Below, piece by piece: positions 32,600-42,327 of a DNA stretch of 64,000 bases. The DNA lies in NCBI GenBank assembly GCA_036362985.1, contig JAYGXS010000004.1:61941189-62005188 (forward strand), written 5' to 3'. Made by a program: the position numbers and the translations under genes. How positions within the stretch are numbered: position 1 is the first letter of the stretch; each line of letters starts with the position of its first letter. The notes below the pieces were generated by a model. It searched no databases and was not told the DNA's origin. It saw nothing but the letters and a program-made list of their open reading frames with translations. The stretch comes from Ligula intestinalis (lineage: Eukaryota > Platyhelminthes > Cestoda > Diphyllobothriidea > Diphyllobothriidae).

Positions 32600-32760
32600 C
32601 CACTACCTGCATTCCTTACCCGCCTTCCCTCCCTCCTACCATTTTTGTTCTTCTAGCGGCCTGTTTGCTGTACAGTTGTTGCACTTCCCTTTCTGACAAA
32701 CCCAACTCGCGCGCGCTGTAGGTCGATGCCGTGCGCACCTACACTTTTAACAGTAGCATC
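32600..32760. repeat. Repeat shared with 33.87-33.95 kb
   Basis: GCTGTACAGTTGTTGCACTT with CCTTTCTGACAAACCC and GGTCGATGCCGTGCGCAC recurs, with changes, at 33868-33945 in the same orientation. Both sit beside Penelope-derived pieces. Confidence 0.55.
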
Positions 32761-32769
32761 CTAGGAAAA

Positions 32770-33530
32770 TGGCAACTGCCACTTTGTTACGACTTAAATG
32801 CATGGTAGATCTTCATCTATTCTTAAATACACGTTACTTTAACCCTTCAGCCTGCTAAAATCCCCATATATGTTACAATTTCCTACATACACGCACAGAG
32901 CACAGTGTAGCTTCACATTTACTGGTTTTAGTAAGTATGATTACTAGAAGTGGCACTTCCAGCGTAAGTACAGCACTCCAAATAGTAGTATCCTAGTCCT
33001 AGTAGTTTAAACTTTAGGAAACAACCAGGGCAAGCATTGATGCGCTCCTAGCCTCAAATACCTATTCTACTTGGAATAGCAAAAATCCAAGTCTCCACTC
33101 CTCGCTGAGATCGAGAGAACACGGGCCCAGATCTGACTCCAATCGGTGTTATTTCTGACCAAATATTAGCGTCAGTAATATTACGAGCGCTACAATCACT
33201 CAGATACACGGCTAAAAGTAGCAGTATAAACTGTAGTTGCAGTAGTAAAGATACGAGACTCGGACTCTTCGAATCTTTCTGGGTACCTACTACGAGTAAG
33301 TGAGGATAGATAGTGCAGTAGTACCAGCGCAAAAGGCTACTGTCACTTATGACTAGGTTAAGTGGTGTTTCTGGCCTGTATGGGAGAAAGCGGCTTATGC
33401 CCGATTCCTGCTTGGTCATCTCGACTTTGTCGTGCACCGATTTAAGCGGGGAGTAGGTTTAGAGATGGGTAGATGGCGGTGCGTCTACTTTCACTACACC
33501 TGACTACAGCCAATGTATATTTTGAGAAGA
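32770..33530. other. No feature recognised
   Basis: A 127-codon minus frame (33054-33437) has no recognisable domain. Otherwise short frames only. Confidence 0.3.
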
Positions 33531-33545
33531 AGAAGCTTTATCGAA

Positions 33546-33751
33546 AACCGGAATCATGATTTCATTGGTCTGAGCTTTCGGGCTCCTGTGGCCACACCAC
33601 ACAATTATTGATTTTCTACACGTTCAAATTTTGCTTGTTTTGGACACACGCCGCAACTAGCCACCCCATTCGTTGCTGTTTTGCCATCTCTGACGATGGA
33701 CTCCTGCAGTAGCCCGAAAGCTCAGACCGATGAAATCATGATTCCGGTGTT
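33546..33751. mobile_element. Inverted Penelope-type module with hammerhead-like motifs
   Basis: ACCGGAATCATGATTTCATT...TTTCGGGCT (33549-33586) is repeated in reverse complement (33713-33750) with one substitution seen over 38 bp. The plus copy is preceded by CTGACGATGGACTCCTGC and CCCGAAAGCTCAGAC, i.e. a CTGANGA box, stem and GAAA box. The two copies diverge from a 126-bp centre. Confidence 0.6.
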
Positions 33752-33984
33752 CCTGGAATGCGAACATTTGCCTCGATACAGTCACTGTTCCTTGGGCATA
33801 TGGTGGGCATCATCGATTGCGACGTTAGAACTAACATCTGCATTCCTCCCCCCCCTCCCACACTTTGCTGGCCTGCTGGCTGTACATTTGTTGCACTTCC
33901 ATTTCTGACTAACCCTGTAGGAGGTTGATGCCGTGTGCACGTGCACAAAATATCCGCGTGTGCGTGCACGCATGTGTGTCGAAG

Positions 33985-34385
33985 TAAAAAAGGTTTGAAA
34001 GCGCCGCCGGCCTGCCACTAGTCGAGGTCACTGCGGCGCGCGCGCCATCTGATCGCGTATGCGTGCGTGCATGCGTGCGCGTGCGCGGGCACAGCTCCGG
34101 TGTGCTCGAGTGCGTCTGCACACCGCACCGCGCCGCGCTGCGCGAATAACGCGCCAGCAGGGTCCAGCTGTGTACGTAGCGAACGCAAATCTGCCACCGC
34201 CACCGCCGCCGCGTCGGAGCGTGGCGCTCAAGGCCAGTTCACAGGAAACAAAACAACAGTGACGCCGTCGGTGCGGTCGTCGGTGCGGTATTTGTGTGCG
34301 TGCGTGTGTGTGTGTGTGTGTGCATCGTGCGGATGTGCGGGGGTTGGTATGTGCACGCACGCCTGCCACGGCCGTGACCGGATGA
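33985..34385. other. CpG-rich, alternating purine-pyrimidine tract
   Basis: Very high CpG density with runs such as GCGCGCGCGCC, GCGTGCGTGCATGCGTGCGC and (GT)n at 34300-34322. Overlapping open frames on all strands arise from this composition and are not taken as genes. It could adopt Z-DNA. Confidence 0.6.
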
Positions 34386-34654
34386 ACCATCCGGTACTGA
34401 ACTTTGTAAACAAAGTCTCGTGAACGGACGTAAATAACCGAGATTCTAAAGTCACCACCTCAGGGCGCCTACAAGTGTGCTGGCAGCCGTGGTGTGATCC
34501 GTAACACAACTCGTGAGAACCTGTGTTACTGGTTCTCTGGTTATAAACAGCCGGTTTCTGGGTCAGTAGCCGATAGACACAGGAAGTACATGCTGATCCA
34601 GTGCTGATAAGGAACTTGTTTGTAGACGCATCGAGGAGCCGTTAAGGCAAATAA

Positions 34655-34892
34655 GATTAACGCTAACGGCTGTTATATGTCAGGCCCAATTCCTGAAGAG
34701 GAGAGAGAAGTCACGGAAAAGTGTGGCAGGAGGATATTGACTATCAGACGACTGCACAACCGTAAGCCTGCGGACGGCGTCTGAAGTGATGCCTGCTCGG
34801 CAGTCGTCACAAGCGTTCCCAAAATGCACTTCGACTTGAGTTAGTCACGACAGGTCTTCACAAGGGCACTTCATGTGAAGCTAGTCACTACA
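34655..34892 (-). mobile_element. LTR-like repeat copy, internally deleted
   Basis: Starts AACGCTAACGGCTG, has CAGACGACTGCACAACCG and GCAGTCGTCACAAGCG, and ends GAAGCTAGTCACTACA at 34892, the same end as the 52.1-52.5 kb copy. The AATAAA-containing middle is missing. Confidence 0.6.
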
Positions 34893-34974
34893 GGCGAACT
34901 GTATCTTATGGGAAATTAATTCTTCAGTCCAGAGTCAGACAACAGTAGCTTCATTTTGCAACTTTTGACGGCAT

Positions 34975-36560
34975 CCTTGCATGGCATCCCTCGTGAAGTC
35001 AAAGAGTCCCAGTGATTGGTATTCAGTGATAATCACTCCCATCCTGAAAAAAACCTCTACTTCTGGTCTCAAATCCTTTCGTTCAATTGCCTGCCCTGCT
35101 GCACTACTGAAACTTGTAAAACGAGCTGCCCTGGGCATGAATATGCCGCTTGTTATTTCCGGGTGAACAAGTTTGGAATTCTCCACACCTCTTCTCCTAC
35201 GAGACTCCGTTCGACCTACAAAATGATTCTTTACCCGCTTCCGAAGGCTGCCCCCTCCCCCTGGAATGCTGACTGCCCATGGCTGACTCAAATGCACATG
35301 ACTGAATACTGCCCCCCCCCCCCGGTCTTGGCCCTTTGTTAACACTTACACATAACGACCGCCCTGACGGCGGTGTCGACCCAGATGTCTGTTCCCCCCT
35401 TTTGACCCAATGTCCGCGGCTTATCCGAGGACCCCTCGTCAAGTCACCCCACTACCACTGCCTGTCAAACGCTTGCAGCCCCTTCTTTGCCGCCACGACA
35501 TTGTCTCCGTTCCCGTCCGTCCCCCGCCCCCTTTACCGATACAATATTGTCTCTGTTCCCGTCCGTCCCCCCCTCTCCTTTCTGGACAGGTGCATTCAGA
35601 CCAATGGGAGCCCCCAGGAACTGCCTCCTGGGATCCTATAAAACCAGACCCATGCCACTTTGACGGACTCCCTTTGCTCTTGACTTGGAATATCCATTGT
35701 TAAGGTTTGTATATTTATTGTGTACTATTTCTCTTAATAGTGCCGTACCACCTTGATAGTTGTTATCACAGGTTTTGGCGTACGCGTGACTACTGGATAC
35801 AGTCGAAGAAGGCAAAGGACGAAACACCGCTTTTCGCTGATTTTTTCTGATCCCTGCAATTTGCATATAAGGCTAGGCGTAGTACACTAGACGCTGTTCT
35901 GCTCTAATAGATTTATGTTATGGGTGCCGCGCATACGCATGTGCTTTTCTTGACTACTCCTCAGCATTTAATACTGCCTCGCGCCATCTTCTTAATAAAC
36001 TGTTTGTATGCGGCTGTCCCGGCTGGGTTTTCTCGTGGCTTGAGAAGTAAATTCGTTCAGTGTGGTAAGCGAAAATCAACGGTTCTTCCCGACAACTGTG
36101 GAGTTCTAGTGGGTCTATATTACATCCCCACCTCTTCTCCATCCACATTAACTACCTATGATCGCCAAATGAATGTTTTTATGGTAAGTATGCTGTTGAT
36201 ATTGTTGTTGGCCATCCTCTCAAAAATTGGACACCTCTTCAAATACTGAAAAATGGCCACGACCACGTCTCACCATTGTCGTTAGCAAATGGCTTTCTAC
36301 TAAACGACCAGAAGTCAGTCCAGTGTGTTTTGCGATTGCAACCCTCTCCCAGCCCTAATCTGGCGATTTCTAGATGCGGACATTCTCCCCTCATTATTTA
36401 CTGCTCTCCAGTTATTTTTCAGCCTTACTTAAAAAAGACCTGATCATTTTTTAAACGTAGCTGTCGGTGGTTTCTGTGCTTTTTGGCTGAAATTATAAAA
36501 CAGCGACACTTTAAAACGGTCAAGCAATTTGCTGATTGCATTCTTTGTGAGGTCGCTCAT
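34975..36560 (+). pseudogene. LINE reverse transcriptase remnant with mutated YADD box
   Basis: The fingers region reads SDWYSVIITPILKK then LKSFRSIACPAALLKLVKRA (34981-35166). Further on, with frameshifts, come RKSTVLPDNCG and LFSIHINYL, then GKYAVDIVVGHPLKNWTPLQ near 36180-36240, where YADD has become YAVD, followed by LANGFLLNDQKSVQCV. A tail region is visible to about 36560. A 700-bp C/T-rich interval separates the pieces. Confidence 0.62.
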
Positions 36561-36758
36561 CCTCTGCTCTCTGAAGTAATGGCAGCGAAGTCATCCCATA
36601 CTATGTGCTGAAGTTTCCGACACGTCTTTACGTACATCGGCAAATCAGCACCCTATAACCCCAGTCCTAGCACGTGTGAAGAAACGGAAATTCAGGAGTT
36701 GAAATCAGACCTGTCTCCTTAACAGATATGAGCATCCTGTAAACCTTTAGACCTTAAC

Positions 36759-36761
<3 letters not shown>

Positions 36762-36798
<37 letters not shown>
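36762..36798. repeat. (CT)n microsatellite
   Basis: About 18 CT units just before an LTR-like copy. Confidence 0.95.
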
Positions 36799-36799
<1 letters not shown>

Positions 36800-36827
36800 A
36801 ACAGTCCAGAGCAGGTTGCTAGATCTA

Positions 36828-37166
36828 GACCTATCGTGACTACCTCAAGTCGAAATGCACTTTCGGAAGGCTCGCTGTTTTCGGTCCCTGTAACAGCCAA
36901 TCACGGACCGACTCACACAGGACTTCATGCGACGACTGTCGAGCAGACCTCACTTTAGACGCCGTCCGCTGGCTTGCGGTTGTGCGGTCGTCTGGTAGTC
37001 AATTTCCTACTGCCTCTTCTCCAATTCATTCTGTAAAGAATATACCCTCCCTACTACTCTGACCTTCCCGTGAATTTTCTCTGTTCCTAGGGAACCGGGC
37101 CTGGAAGATCGTAGCCGTTAGGGTTAAACCATCTGAGGCTTAACAGTCCGCGATAACTGGTGACTT
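36828..37166 (+). mobile_element. LTR-like repeat followed by primer-binding-site-like sequence
   Basis: Contains CGTGACTACCTCAAGTCG, GTAAAGAATATACCC, GGAACCGGGCCTGGAAGATC and ends CGCGATA. It is followed by ACTGGTGACTTCCCAACGTG, where TGG fits the complement of a tRNA CCA end two bases after the LTR. This copy and that at 62.43 kb keep internal sequence, so they are not solo LTRs. Confidence 0.62.
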
Positions 37167-37167
37167 C

Positions 37168-37220
37168 CCAACGTGTCCCTGCAATAATGGTGACTTCCCA
37201 ACGTGTCCATCACACCCTGC
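37168..37220 (+). repeat. Duplicated primer-binding-site-like segment
   Basis: TGGTGACTTCCCAACGTGTC occurs twice, 30 bp apart, separated by CTGCAATAA-type spacer. Confidence 0.7.
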
Positions 37221-37384
37221 GCGATATACTTTCTGGCGCAACGGTTAGACTTGATCTAGTTTAACTCTTAAGTCCAACAACTACTCCTGGATCACTTAAA
37301 GTCTGTCTGTTGAGCAGTCATTTTATGCTGACTCGACTTATGCGCTGGTAGCGTCAGTCAGGTCACATAAAATCACGTTTTTCA

Positions 37385-37600
37385 TTTGTGATCAGTCGAC
37401 CTTTGGTGAACATGCTATGGCTGCGGAGTGTGACTCCTGCAACTTGTAGTTTCCCACTAGTAAACGCCATAAAATACCCATGAACTCACCGAAGACAGGT
37501 GTTTGTCGACAACAATGAGGCATGAGCCTGAAAGTGGCCTGTGTTTTCTTAGATTTAAAGTGATTCTGATACGATAGAACGCTTAGACTGTAACCCTCAG
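37385..37600 (+). repeat. Dispersed repeat also present inverted at 48.23-48.44 kb
   Basis: CCTTTGGTGAACATGCTATG, ACTTGTAGTTTCCCACTAG and TACCCATGAACTCACCGAA are found in reverse complement at 48240-48440. It follows the LTR here and may be internal retroelement sequence. Confidence 0.6.
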
Positions 37601-37739
37601 ACCACTACTGCAATACAGGCATTAGATAGCCCTGACGCGGGTTCTGCCATGGCCCTCGAAGGTTTGGGAACCCGGTTTTGGAACCCGGTTTGGGATCCCG
37701 ATTATAGTGCCGAGAACCCGTCTATACCAGTAATGTTTT

Positions 37740-38085
37740 GTTAACACCATTTGTTTTACCCCACACTCAGCTTCGGCTGAGTTTACTTCTGAGCCTCCCC
37801 CCACTAACAACGGTAGTGGGTATCACGAAACATGGTCAAAATATGAATAAAGATGTGGCCCTTCTGTGTTTGCCCTTGAATTTTACCATCCGCATGACAA
37901 AGTTATATGCATTTTTTCGAATCTACCATATTCGCTCCTAAACAGTTGCACTCGTGTCATAACTATGGACTACTGATACTGTTTGTTGACCCAATTATTC
38001 CTAGAACTTCCTGTCATCGAATATTTGGTTTATTGATGAGGCCCAATGGGCCTGAAATATATAAATTATTATTATTAAGTATACG
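37740..38085 (+). mobile_element. 3' end of a CR1-like LINE with terminal hairpin
   Basis: The end reads TTGATGAGGCCCAATGGGCC then TGAAATATATAAATTATTATTATT. GGCCC-AAT-GGGCC is a short perfect hairpin, shared with the element end at 17.58 kb. Upstream coding sequence is decayed. Confidence 0.5.
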
Positions 38086-38089
38086 AGTC

Positions 38090-38640
38090 AAACGCAGGAA
38101 AACTGCATGGACAAGCATAGAATTCCTGCCAGGTGGGTTGACTCCTTGTCGTTGGTGACCGCTTATGTTATTAAAAAAGCCAAACCTTTGAATTTACTGC
38201 CCCAGGAATAGTTTGATGAGAAAAACTCTGGACAGGGCGAGAGGCAGTGTAGGAACTGGAATTAAATTGGGGATCAATTAACTGGTGTGTCAAACTTCAC
38301 ACTTTTCTAATATTTAGCTCTACAGAGCCAGGCTAGAGTACGTAGACCAGTAATATTCGTGGTGTCCACTATCAAGATCACAAAGACCATTGGCGTGAGA
38401 TTAATCCGATTGAGAAAAGTCTTCGCTCAAATTATTCTACCTGTTGTCTGGCTCATATCGCACGATAGGTCCAGTAAGAATTCCAGAAGCTCAGGTCATC
38501 AAACTCATAGTTCCAGTGTTTGAGTCTAAATCAGCAGAGTAATTTCCTGGGATTCTTTGTCGAATGGGCCTTGGTAAGGCCTAGTCACGGTCGTGCAGGC
38601 GTTGATATGCCTCTTCAAAAAGTGCTTAATCCCTGAGCTA
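38090..38640. other. No feature recognised
   Basis: Mixed sequence with short frames only. Confidence 0.3.
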
Positions 38641-39877
38641 GATAACGTGGGATGTGGGTAGAGTACAGTGGAGCCTCTGGTGAAGACCAGCCCCAACTAC
38701 GAACAGGTCAAATAAATAACGAACTCCTCGCAGAACAGTTGCTTCAGTTGAGGAGCCTCCACTGCGTTACCGAGTTGTCTGTGCGTGTGTGTGTATGCGA
38801 GCGAGTGGGGGGTATGGGGTGTTCAGCTGGGGGCTGAACGTGAAGGTCGTGGCAGATCGCTTCATCTTCCTCGCGTAGGTGGTGGCTACGCCTAGCGTCC
38901 CTGGCTGGCATCCAGCTCTCACTTGTGGTTCCCCGTAGCTAGGCTCTGCCTGGCGGCCACCCCCCGGCACCCCGCCTCGATCAGCGAGCTAAACCAAGTG
39001 AGGGTCTCCGGTGTGTGTGTTCCCACGCCCGGTATGTCCCCGGGTTGCAGCGGTAAGCATCCTAGTAGACGTAGTTGGTGGAAGGTAGCTACTTACTGCA
39101 TACGGTACCATTGTCTGTCTGTATTTTATTGTTTACTTTCCTTTACTCTTTATTACACTTTTGCTACAATTTCTACCTCCAGTTGCTTTTATCATTATTG
39201 CCAGTACTGCGATCACTGCTTACCTCACTAGCTTCAGCATTTCAGTACTCCCGTAACGTTGCCTCATCTGCGTAATCTACTCGATATCCGCTAGTCATGA
39301 AACTGCATCCATTGTTCTCTATGCGTATGCATACCTGATTCCTCATTTATTTTATCGTACTATTTTTTTCTAATTGATATTTGTTATCTGCCACTTTGCC
39401 TGATTTTCTGTACTGTTGTCTCTACTACCATACCTATACCATTCCATTACCTTACTGTTACAGTGACCTCATTCCATCGTAGCGATGTCTACCCAAACAG
39501 CCGTCCCACCGCCATGAATAGCACTCATAGTCTTGGCAGAGTTTGCCTCCTTAGTAGCATCAGTAACAACTACTCGTAGCAGCAATTCTATCCACAGTCA
39601 GATGGCACAGCACTAGAATGCGTATCAACTCTACGTGAGATACAGACACGCTACTGCTACTAGGATAATTACTGCTGCTCCCACCCCTTACTTCCCAAAT
39701 ACTCTCCCCCCCCCCCTAAAAAGTCCTCTTGTAGGCGGCTCACAGCCAAGTGGTCGTTCGGCAGCAGTTGTGGGTGACCGGCAGTCCTTCATGGAACAGC
39801 GCTGCTGCCCCTCGCGAGAGGGTTGATGGGCCTAGAAAAGGTGGTTACCAAACACGCTGGGTTGCGACATCTGCCAG
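38640..39877 (+). mobile_element. Probable 5' untranslated region of the RTE-like LINE
   Basis: GC-rich sequence (38650-39070) with GTGTATGCGAGCGAGTGGG, also found near 47735, then T/C-rich sequence and a second GC-rich block 39725-39880 leads into the ORF. I infer it as LINE leader from its position. No host exon chain was found. Confidence 0.4.
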
Positions 39878-40909
39878 TTGACCGTGGCTGACAGATTGCA
39901 TACACGCGGTCGAAACACTACAAATGCAAATCAAAACTTCTCTCTTCCCCACCCTCCCTCTAACCCGTTTCCTTCCCGCAGGACAGCTCCCAGAGCTCAC
40001 AGGACGACAGGTCAGGGAGCTCAGGTAAGTCCTATCACCTTCGGTGCTTGGAATGTTCGTTCCCTTTTAGATAACCCGAGGAGCATCCGACCAGAATGGA
40101 GAACAGCGCTCATCGCCCGAGAACTGGCGCGCTTCAAGGTGGACATCGCTGCACTCAGTGAAACCCGCTTCTCCGGTGAAGGTTCCATAGAAGAGATGGG
40201 TGCCGGCTACACCTTCTTCTATGTGGGCCGTCCGACGGCAGAGCGACGCGAGGCCGGCGTCGCCTTTGCCATCAGGAAGGACATCGTGGGACGACTACCC
40301 TGTACGCCGCAGGGTATCAACGAACGCCTGATGAGCCTTCGCCTGCCTCTCTGGGGCTGTAAATTCGCCACCATCGTCAGTGTCTACGCTCCTCCGATGA
40401 CCAGCCCCAACGAGACAAAGAACAAGTTCTACGACGATCAGCACGACCTCCTGGCGCCTGTGCCGAAGGTGGACAATTTGATTGTCCTCGGCGACTTCAA
40501 TGCCCCTGTCGGCACAGACCACGCTGCATGGAGAGGGGTGCTCGGACCCCACGGCCTACGAGGACTCAATGACAACGGCCTACTCCTCCTTAGAACCTGA
40601 GCGGTGCACCGTCTCACGCTGACCAACACCTACTTTAGCCAACCGCTGCAGCACAAGGCGACCTGGATGCACCCCAGATCTCGTCAGTGGCATCTTCTGG
40701 ATTATGTCCTCGTGCGGCGGCGCGATCAGCAGGACGTGCTGGTGACAAAGGCAATGCCGGGTGCCGACGGTGATACCGATCGTCTCCTCATCTCCAAGAT
40801 GCGGATCCGTCTCCAACCACACAGGAGACCCCAAGGTAAGCGACCCCCAGGTAAGTTGAATACTGCTCTGTTAAACTTGCCTGCCAACCATGTGCGTTTC
40901 AGCAACTAG
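39878..40909 (+). pseudogene. APE-type endonuclease of the RTE-like LINE
   Basis: 240 codons are open: [29 protein letters not shown] with the catalytic Glu, [22 protein letters not shown] and [18 protein letters not shown]. After a stop at 40600 the frame shifts to [31 protein letters not shown]. The final TDHRL-type motif appears as DTDRLL (40771-40790), so the catalytic His is lost. Confidence 0.85.
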
Positions 40910-41057
40910 TTGACCCACCAGCTCGATAACCTCCCAATCGCAGAAGAGAAAACCTCCGTGGAGACTCGATGGTGTCAAATACGGGACGCTGTTCAATCCA
41001 CTGCCAAACGCATCCTTGGGCCTGCGCCCCGCCCACACCAAGACTGGTTCGATGAAA

Positions 41058-41071
41058 ACAATGCAGCCATC
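41058..41071 (+). repeat. Left 14-bp target site duplication of the Penelope insertion
   Basis: ACAATGCAGCCATC is repeated at 42314-42327. Removing one copy and the insert restores the continuous LINE reading NNAAI then SNLISEKNRL. Confidence 0.88.
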
Positions 41072-41072
41072 T

Positions 41073-41237
41073 GAACACTGTATAAACAGCAAAATTTAAT
41101 GGATCCATAAATTTCGAGAGGGCTCTTCAGTTGCCACCCCTCATTGCATAACGGGAATGAACGTTAGAGAAAATACACAACTGAATTCATACAGAAAAAA
41201 TCGATAAAAACCGGCAAGGTCACTGTACACGGCCAAG
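41073..41237 (-). repeat. Left inverted arm of the Penelope insertion
   Basis: Exact reverse complement of 42121-42285. On minus it contains the same hammerhead-like fold (about 41089-41135). The reverse transcriptase frame enters at its inner edge. Confidence 0.88.
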
Positions 41238-41238
41238 A

Positions 41239-42003
41239 AAGAAAGATGGCTCCATCACACGAACTGTCTACCATAAGAATACGTGGAAAGGACAGTACTT
41301 GCATTATTTGAGTTTTGTGCCCATTCAATGGAAACGAAACTTGGTATGCACTCTCTTCCAGAGAACGAGAAAAATCTGTTCTGTGGATACATTGGAAGAT
41401 GAAATAACTAAACTCAAAGTAACTCTACAGAAGCGCGGATACCCAGCACAGTTTATTGACAAATATGCAAAACCATTGCGGCCTAAAATTACGGAACAGA
41501 TAGTTCCGAAGAAGCCCGTTTTCATATCTTTGCCGTTTAAAGGTGACAACATTTTCAATACCATCAAAAGACGACTCATTAATGCCATTCACAGGACATA
41601 TTATGCCGCTGAGCTGATAATTTGCAATCTAACAAAGCCTTTACCGATTCCTCGTGCGAAGGATGCCTTGCCGATGCACGCCACTTCAAACTGTGTTTAT
41701 GAATTTACATGCACTTGCGGATGCAAGTACATAGGGCGAACGCAAAGGCAATTGGCCACCAGAGCAAAGGAACACTTACCTAGCTGGTTGTTTAAGCAAG
41801 AAAAACGAACACCTCACTCGTCAATTACTGAGCACTTGCTAGATACGGGCCACTCCGTGGACCCTAAAACCTCCTTCCGAGTACTTGTTCAAGCACGAAC
41901 AACTCGCACCTTACGCTACCTGGAGGCAGCTTACATAAGGCGGTTTAAACCCGACCTATGTAAACAATTGGAGCATGTAGTTAACCTAACTCTACCTTGG
42001 TAA
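41239..42003 (+). CDS. Penelope-like reverse transcriptase C-terminus plus GIY-YIG endonuclease (5'-truncated)
   Basis: The open frame has no ATG at its start and enters from the left arm. It reads KKDGSITRTVYHKNTWKGQY and LSFVPIQWKRNLVCTLFQRT, which fit the end of the PLE reverse transcriptase, then ITKLKVTLQKRGYPAQFIDK. The endonuclease follows: CVYEFTCTCGCKYIGRTQRQ, where CVY and KYIG correspond to GIY and YIG and two Cys (CTCGC) add a CXC-type feature. Arg in RTQRQLATRAKEH and Glu in LRYLEAAYIRRF complete the usual catalytic set. It ends TAA at 42001-42003. Intact over 254 codons, it could be translated only if internally initiated. Confidence 0.82.
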   Translation, partial: KKDGSITRTVYHKNTWKGQYLHYLSFVPIQWKRNLVCTLFQRTRKICSVDTLEDEITKLKVTLQKRGYPAQFIDKYAKPLRPKITEQIVPKKPVFISLPFKGDNIFNTIKRRLINAIHRTYYAAELIICNLTKPLPIPRAKDALPMHATSNCVYEFTCTCGCKYIGRTQRQLATRAKEHLPSWLFKQEKRTPHSSITEHLLDTGHSVDPKTSFRVLVQARTTRTLRYLEAAYIRRFKPDLCKQLEHVVNLTLPW

Positions 42004-42120
42004 TACTGGCTCCTTGTTTACACATCCCCCCTCCCCAAATTTTCTTTCTTTTTGCCTAGACGTTTTTTCTCCAGTTTTTGCTGTCTACAGCGTTTAAATT
42101 TTCAGCTTTATCGAATGCCT

Positions 42121-42285
42121 CTTGGCCGTGTACAGTGACCTTGCCGGTTTTTATCGATTTTTTCTGTATGAATTCAGTTGTGTATTTTCTCTAACGTTCA
42201 TTCCCGTTATGCAATGAGGGGTGGCAACTGAAGAGCCCTCTCGAAATTTATGGATCCATTAAATTTTGCTGTTTATACAGTGTTC
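42121..42285 (+). repeat. Right inverted arm of the Penelope insertion
   Basis: Forms the 3' untranslated end after the GIY-YIG frame. Contains the hammerhead-like fold at 42223-42270. Confidence 0.88.
42223..42270 (+). ncRNA. Hammerhead-ribozyme-like fold in Penelope arm
   Basis: Stem I GGCAA (42223-42227) pairs with TTGCT (42266-42270). The core CTGAAGA fits CUGANGA, then GCCCTCTC, then GAAA (42243-42246). Stem III ATTTA (42246-42250) pairs with TAAAT (42260-42264), and T42265 sits at the cleavage position (AUU). Stem II has only one standard pair unless core bases are used, so activity is uncertain. Hammerheads are known in PLE terminal repeats. Confidence 0.5.
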
Positions 42286-42313
42286 AAAATTTTCACCAGG
42301 GAAAAGAAGCTTT

Positions 42314-42327
42314 ACAATGCAGCCATC
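42314..42327 (+). repeat. Right 14-bp target site duplication of the Penelope insertion
   Basis: Identical to 41058-41071. Confidence 0.88.

Larger units (their letters stand above)
41072..42313 (+). mobile_element. Penelope-like element insertion with identical 165-bp inverted arms
   Basis: A 1,242-bp insert lies in the RTE-like LINE between 14-bp duplications. Arms 41073-41237 and 42121-42285 are exact reverse complements as far as I can compare. Between them is an open frame for the C-terminal end of a PLE reverse transcriptase and a GIY-YIG endonuclease. A 28-bp AAAATTTTCACCAGGG...CTTT segment follows the right arm before the duplication. The arms and open frame suggest recent insertion. 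It is 5'-truncated and so not autonomous. Confidence 0.85.

Noticed and set aside
33909..34203. His/Thr-rich repeated frames
   Set aside because: They derive from alternating CA/GT and GC dinucleotide runs.
34028..34423. Several long overlapping frames on both strands (up to 120 codons)
   Set aside because: They lie in a CpG and GT/GC low-complexity tract where stops are rare in every frame.
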